NCBI RefSeq assembly: GCF_023897065.1 | Contig: NZ_JAMHIV010000013.1 | Location: 1-64,000 of the forward strand | Length of the DNA: 64,000 bases | Reading direction: 5' to 3' | From: Crossiella sp. SN42 | GTDB taxonomy: Bacteria > Actinomycetota > Actinomycetes > Mycobacteriales > Pseudonocardiaceae | In this document: positions 63,391 through 64,000 of the stretch, piece after piece | Numbering within the stretch: position 1 is the stretch's first letter | Layout of the letters: every line of letters starts with the position of its first letter | The notes under the pieces: generated by a model | Told to the model about the DNA's origin: nothing | Seen by the model: the letters and a program-made list of their open reading frames with translations, nothing else | Database searches by the model: none | Position numbers and translations under genes: made by a program

Positions 63391-64000
63391 ATGTCGGTGC
63401 GCCCCATCGGGATCGCACTCAACGGGGTTACCGGGCGGATGGGATATCGGCAACACCTGGTCCGATCCCTGCTGGCCATCCGCGCCGAAGGCGGCGTCCG
63501 GTTGCCCAATGGGGACACCTTGTTGCCGGAGCTCGTCCTGCTCGGCCGGGACCCGGCCAAGCTCAAGGACATCGCCGACCGGCACGACCTGCCGAACTGG
63601 AGCACCGATGTGGACGGTGTGCTCGCCGACCCCGCGGTCGAGGTCTACTTCGACGCGCAGGTGACCAGCGCGCGGGCCGAGGCGGTGCACCGGGCGGTCG
63701 CCGCGGGCAAGCACGTCTACGCGGAGAAGCCGATCGCGCCGGACGTGCCGACCGCGCTGGCGCTGGCGCGGGCCGCCGAGGCCGCGGGCATCCGGCACGG
63801 GGTGGTCGCGGACAAGCTGTACCTGCCCGGCATCCAGAAGCTGCGGCGGCTGATCGACGGTGGCTTCTTCGGCCGGGTGCTCAGCGTGCGCGGCGAGTTC
63901 GGTTACTGGGTGTTCGAGGGCGACTGGCAGCCCGCGCAGCGGCCCAGCTGGAACTACCGCGCGCAGGACGGCGGCGGCATCGTGCTGGACATGTTCGCGC
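63391..64000 (+). CDS. Gfo/Idh/MocA-family oxidoreductase, truncated by window end
   Basis: First 203 codons only. ATG 63391 follows GGGAGG. N-terminal Rossmann segment IGIALNGVTGRMGYRQHLV, then the family motif AAGKHVYAEKPIAPDVPTA (the EKP Lys) and GVVADKLYLPGIQKL. These NAD(P)-dependent enzymes act on sugars and inositols. Expression is predicted to be controlled by the divergent LacI regulator. Substrate unknown. Confidence 0.88.
   Translation, partial: MSVRPIGIALNGVTGRMGYRQHLVRSLLAIRAEGGVRLPNGDTLLPELVLLGRDPAKLKDIADRHDLPNWSTDVDGVLADPAVEVYFDAQVTSARAEAVHRAVAAGKHVYAEKPIAPDVPTALALARAAEAAGIRHGVVADKLYLPGIQKLRRLIDGGFFGRVLSVRGEFGYWVFEGDWQPAQRPSWNYRAQDGGGIVLDMFA

Overview
The window is very GC-rich, strongly third-position-biased DNA from an actinomycete. 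A pgsA2 - DUF881 - small basic protein - DUF881 - gcvH - garA - MerR - bifunctional nuclease - MerR - gcvP block has the same order as the Mycobacterium tuberculosis Rv1822-Rv1832 region. That block, TAnnnT-type -10 boxes placed 6-7 nt before GTG/ATG starts, and the abundance of TetR, DUF397 and STAS/HATPase proteins suggest the Pseudonocardiales; the genus cannot be fixed from this sequence. I see no rRNA, tRNA, insertion sequence, prophage or CRISPR array.

Layout. 1-15 kb: secreted glycosidases (a large GH92 and an AbfB-GH43), an astacin-like protease operon, a lipase plus acyl-CoA ligase operon, two TetR regulators, and two apparent frameshift loci (about 7.7 kb and 13.9 kb). 15.7-31.4 kb: a catabolic locus of three divergent promoter pairs. 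Each intergenic region carries one copy of the near-palindrome TGACGACMGTCAA beside a PaaX-type regulator. Genes: FAD monooxygenase/old-yellow-enzyme fusion of the anthraniloyl-CoA (or salicylyl-CoA) type, benzoate-type CoA ligase, two SDRs, RidA, thiolase, a MenB/BadI-like hydrolase, an NDP-forming CoA ligase, a further AMP-forming ligase and a mutase large subunit without a B12 domain. 31.3-32.3 kb: a TetR gene and a membrane-protein gene that both lack their 5' ends, apparently a deletion scar. 32.3-36.4 kb: an Lrp regulator, tryptophan 2,3-dioxygenase, kynureninase, a methyltransferase and a kynurenine-formamidase-like hydrolase, which together turn tryptophan into anthranilate. 36.5-43.9 kb: glmS and a chemotaxis-like module (CheR-PAS, STAS-HATPase, CheB, STAS) with no chemoreceptor genes. 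44.2-54.3 kb: the conserved pgsA2-gcvH-garA-gcvP block, with a tandem glycine riboswitch before gcvP. 54.4-64 kb: DUF397, a von Willebrand factor A protein, a sigma factor coupled to a degenerate STAS/HATPase protein, a repeat-rich gap, two CNNM/CorC membrane proteins, and a LacI regulator divergent from a truncated Gfo/Idh/MocA oxidoreductase with a perfect 16-bp operator.

How the parts may work together. The best candidate for a little-described system is 15.7-36.4 kb. Tryptophan becomes N-formylkynurenine, kynurenine and anthranilate (dioxygenase, formamidase, kynureninase). Anthranilate is activated to its CoA thioester, the ring is oxygenated and reduced by the fusion enzyme, the ring nitrogen may be released with help from RidA, the ring may be opened by the MenB/BadI-like hydrolase, and the chain is shortened by SDR and thiolase steps. 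The order of the lower steps is inference. The shared operator in all three divergent promoters supports a single PaaX-like regulon.
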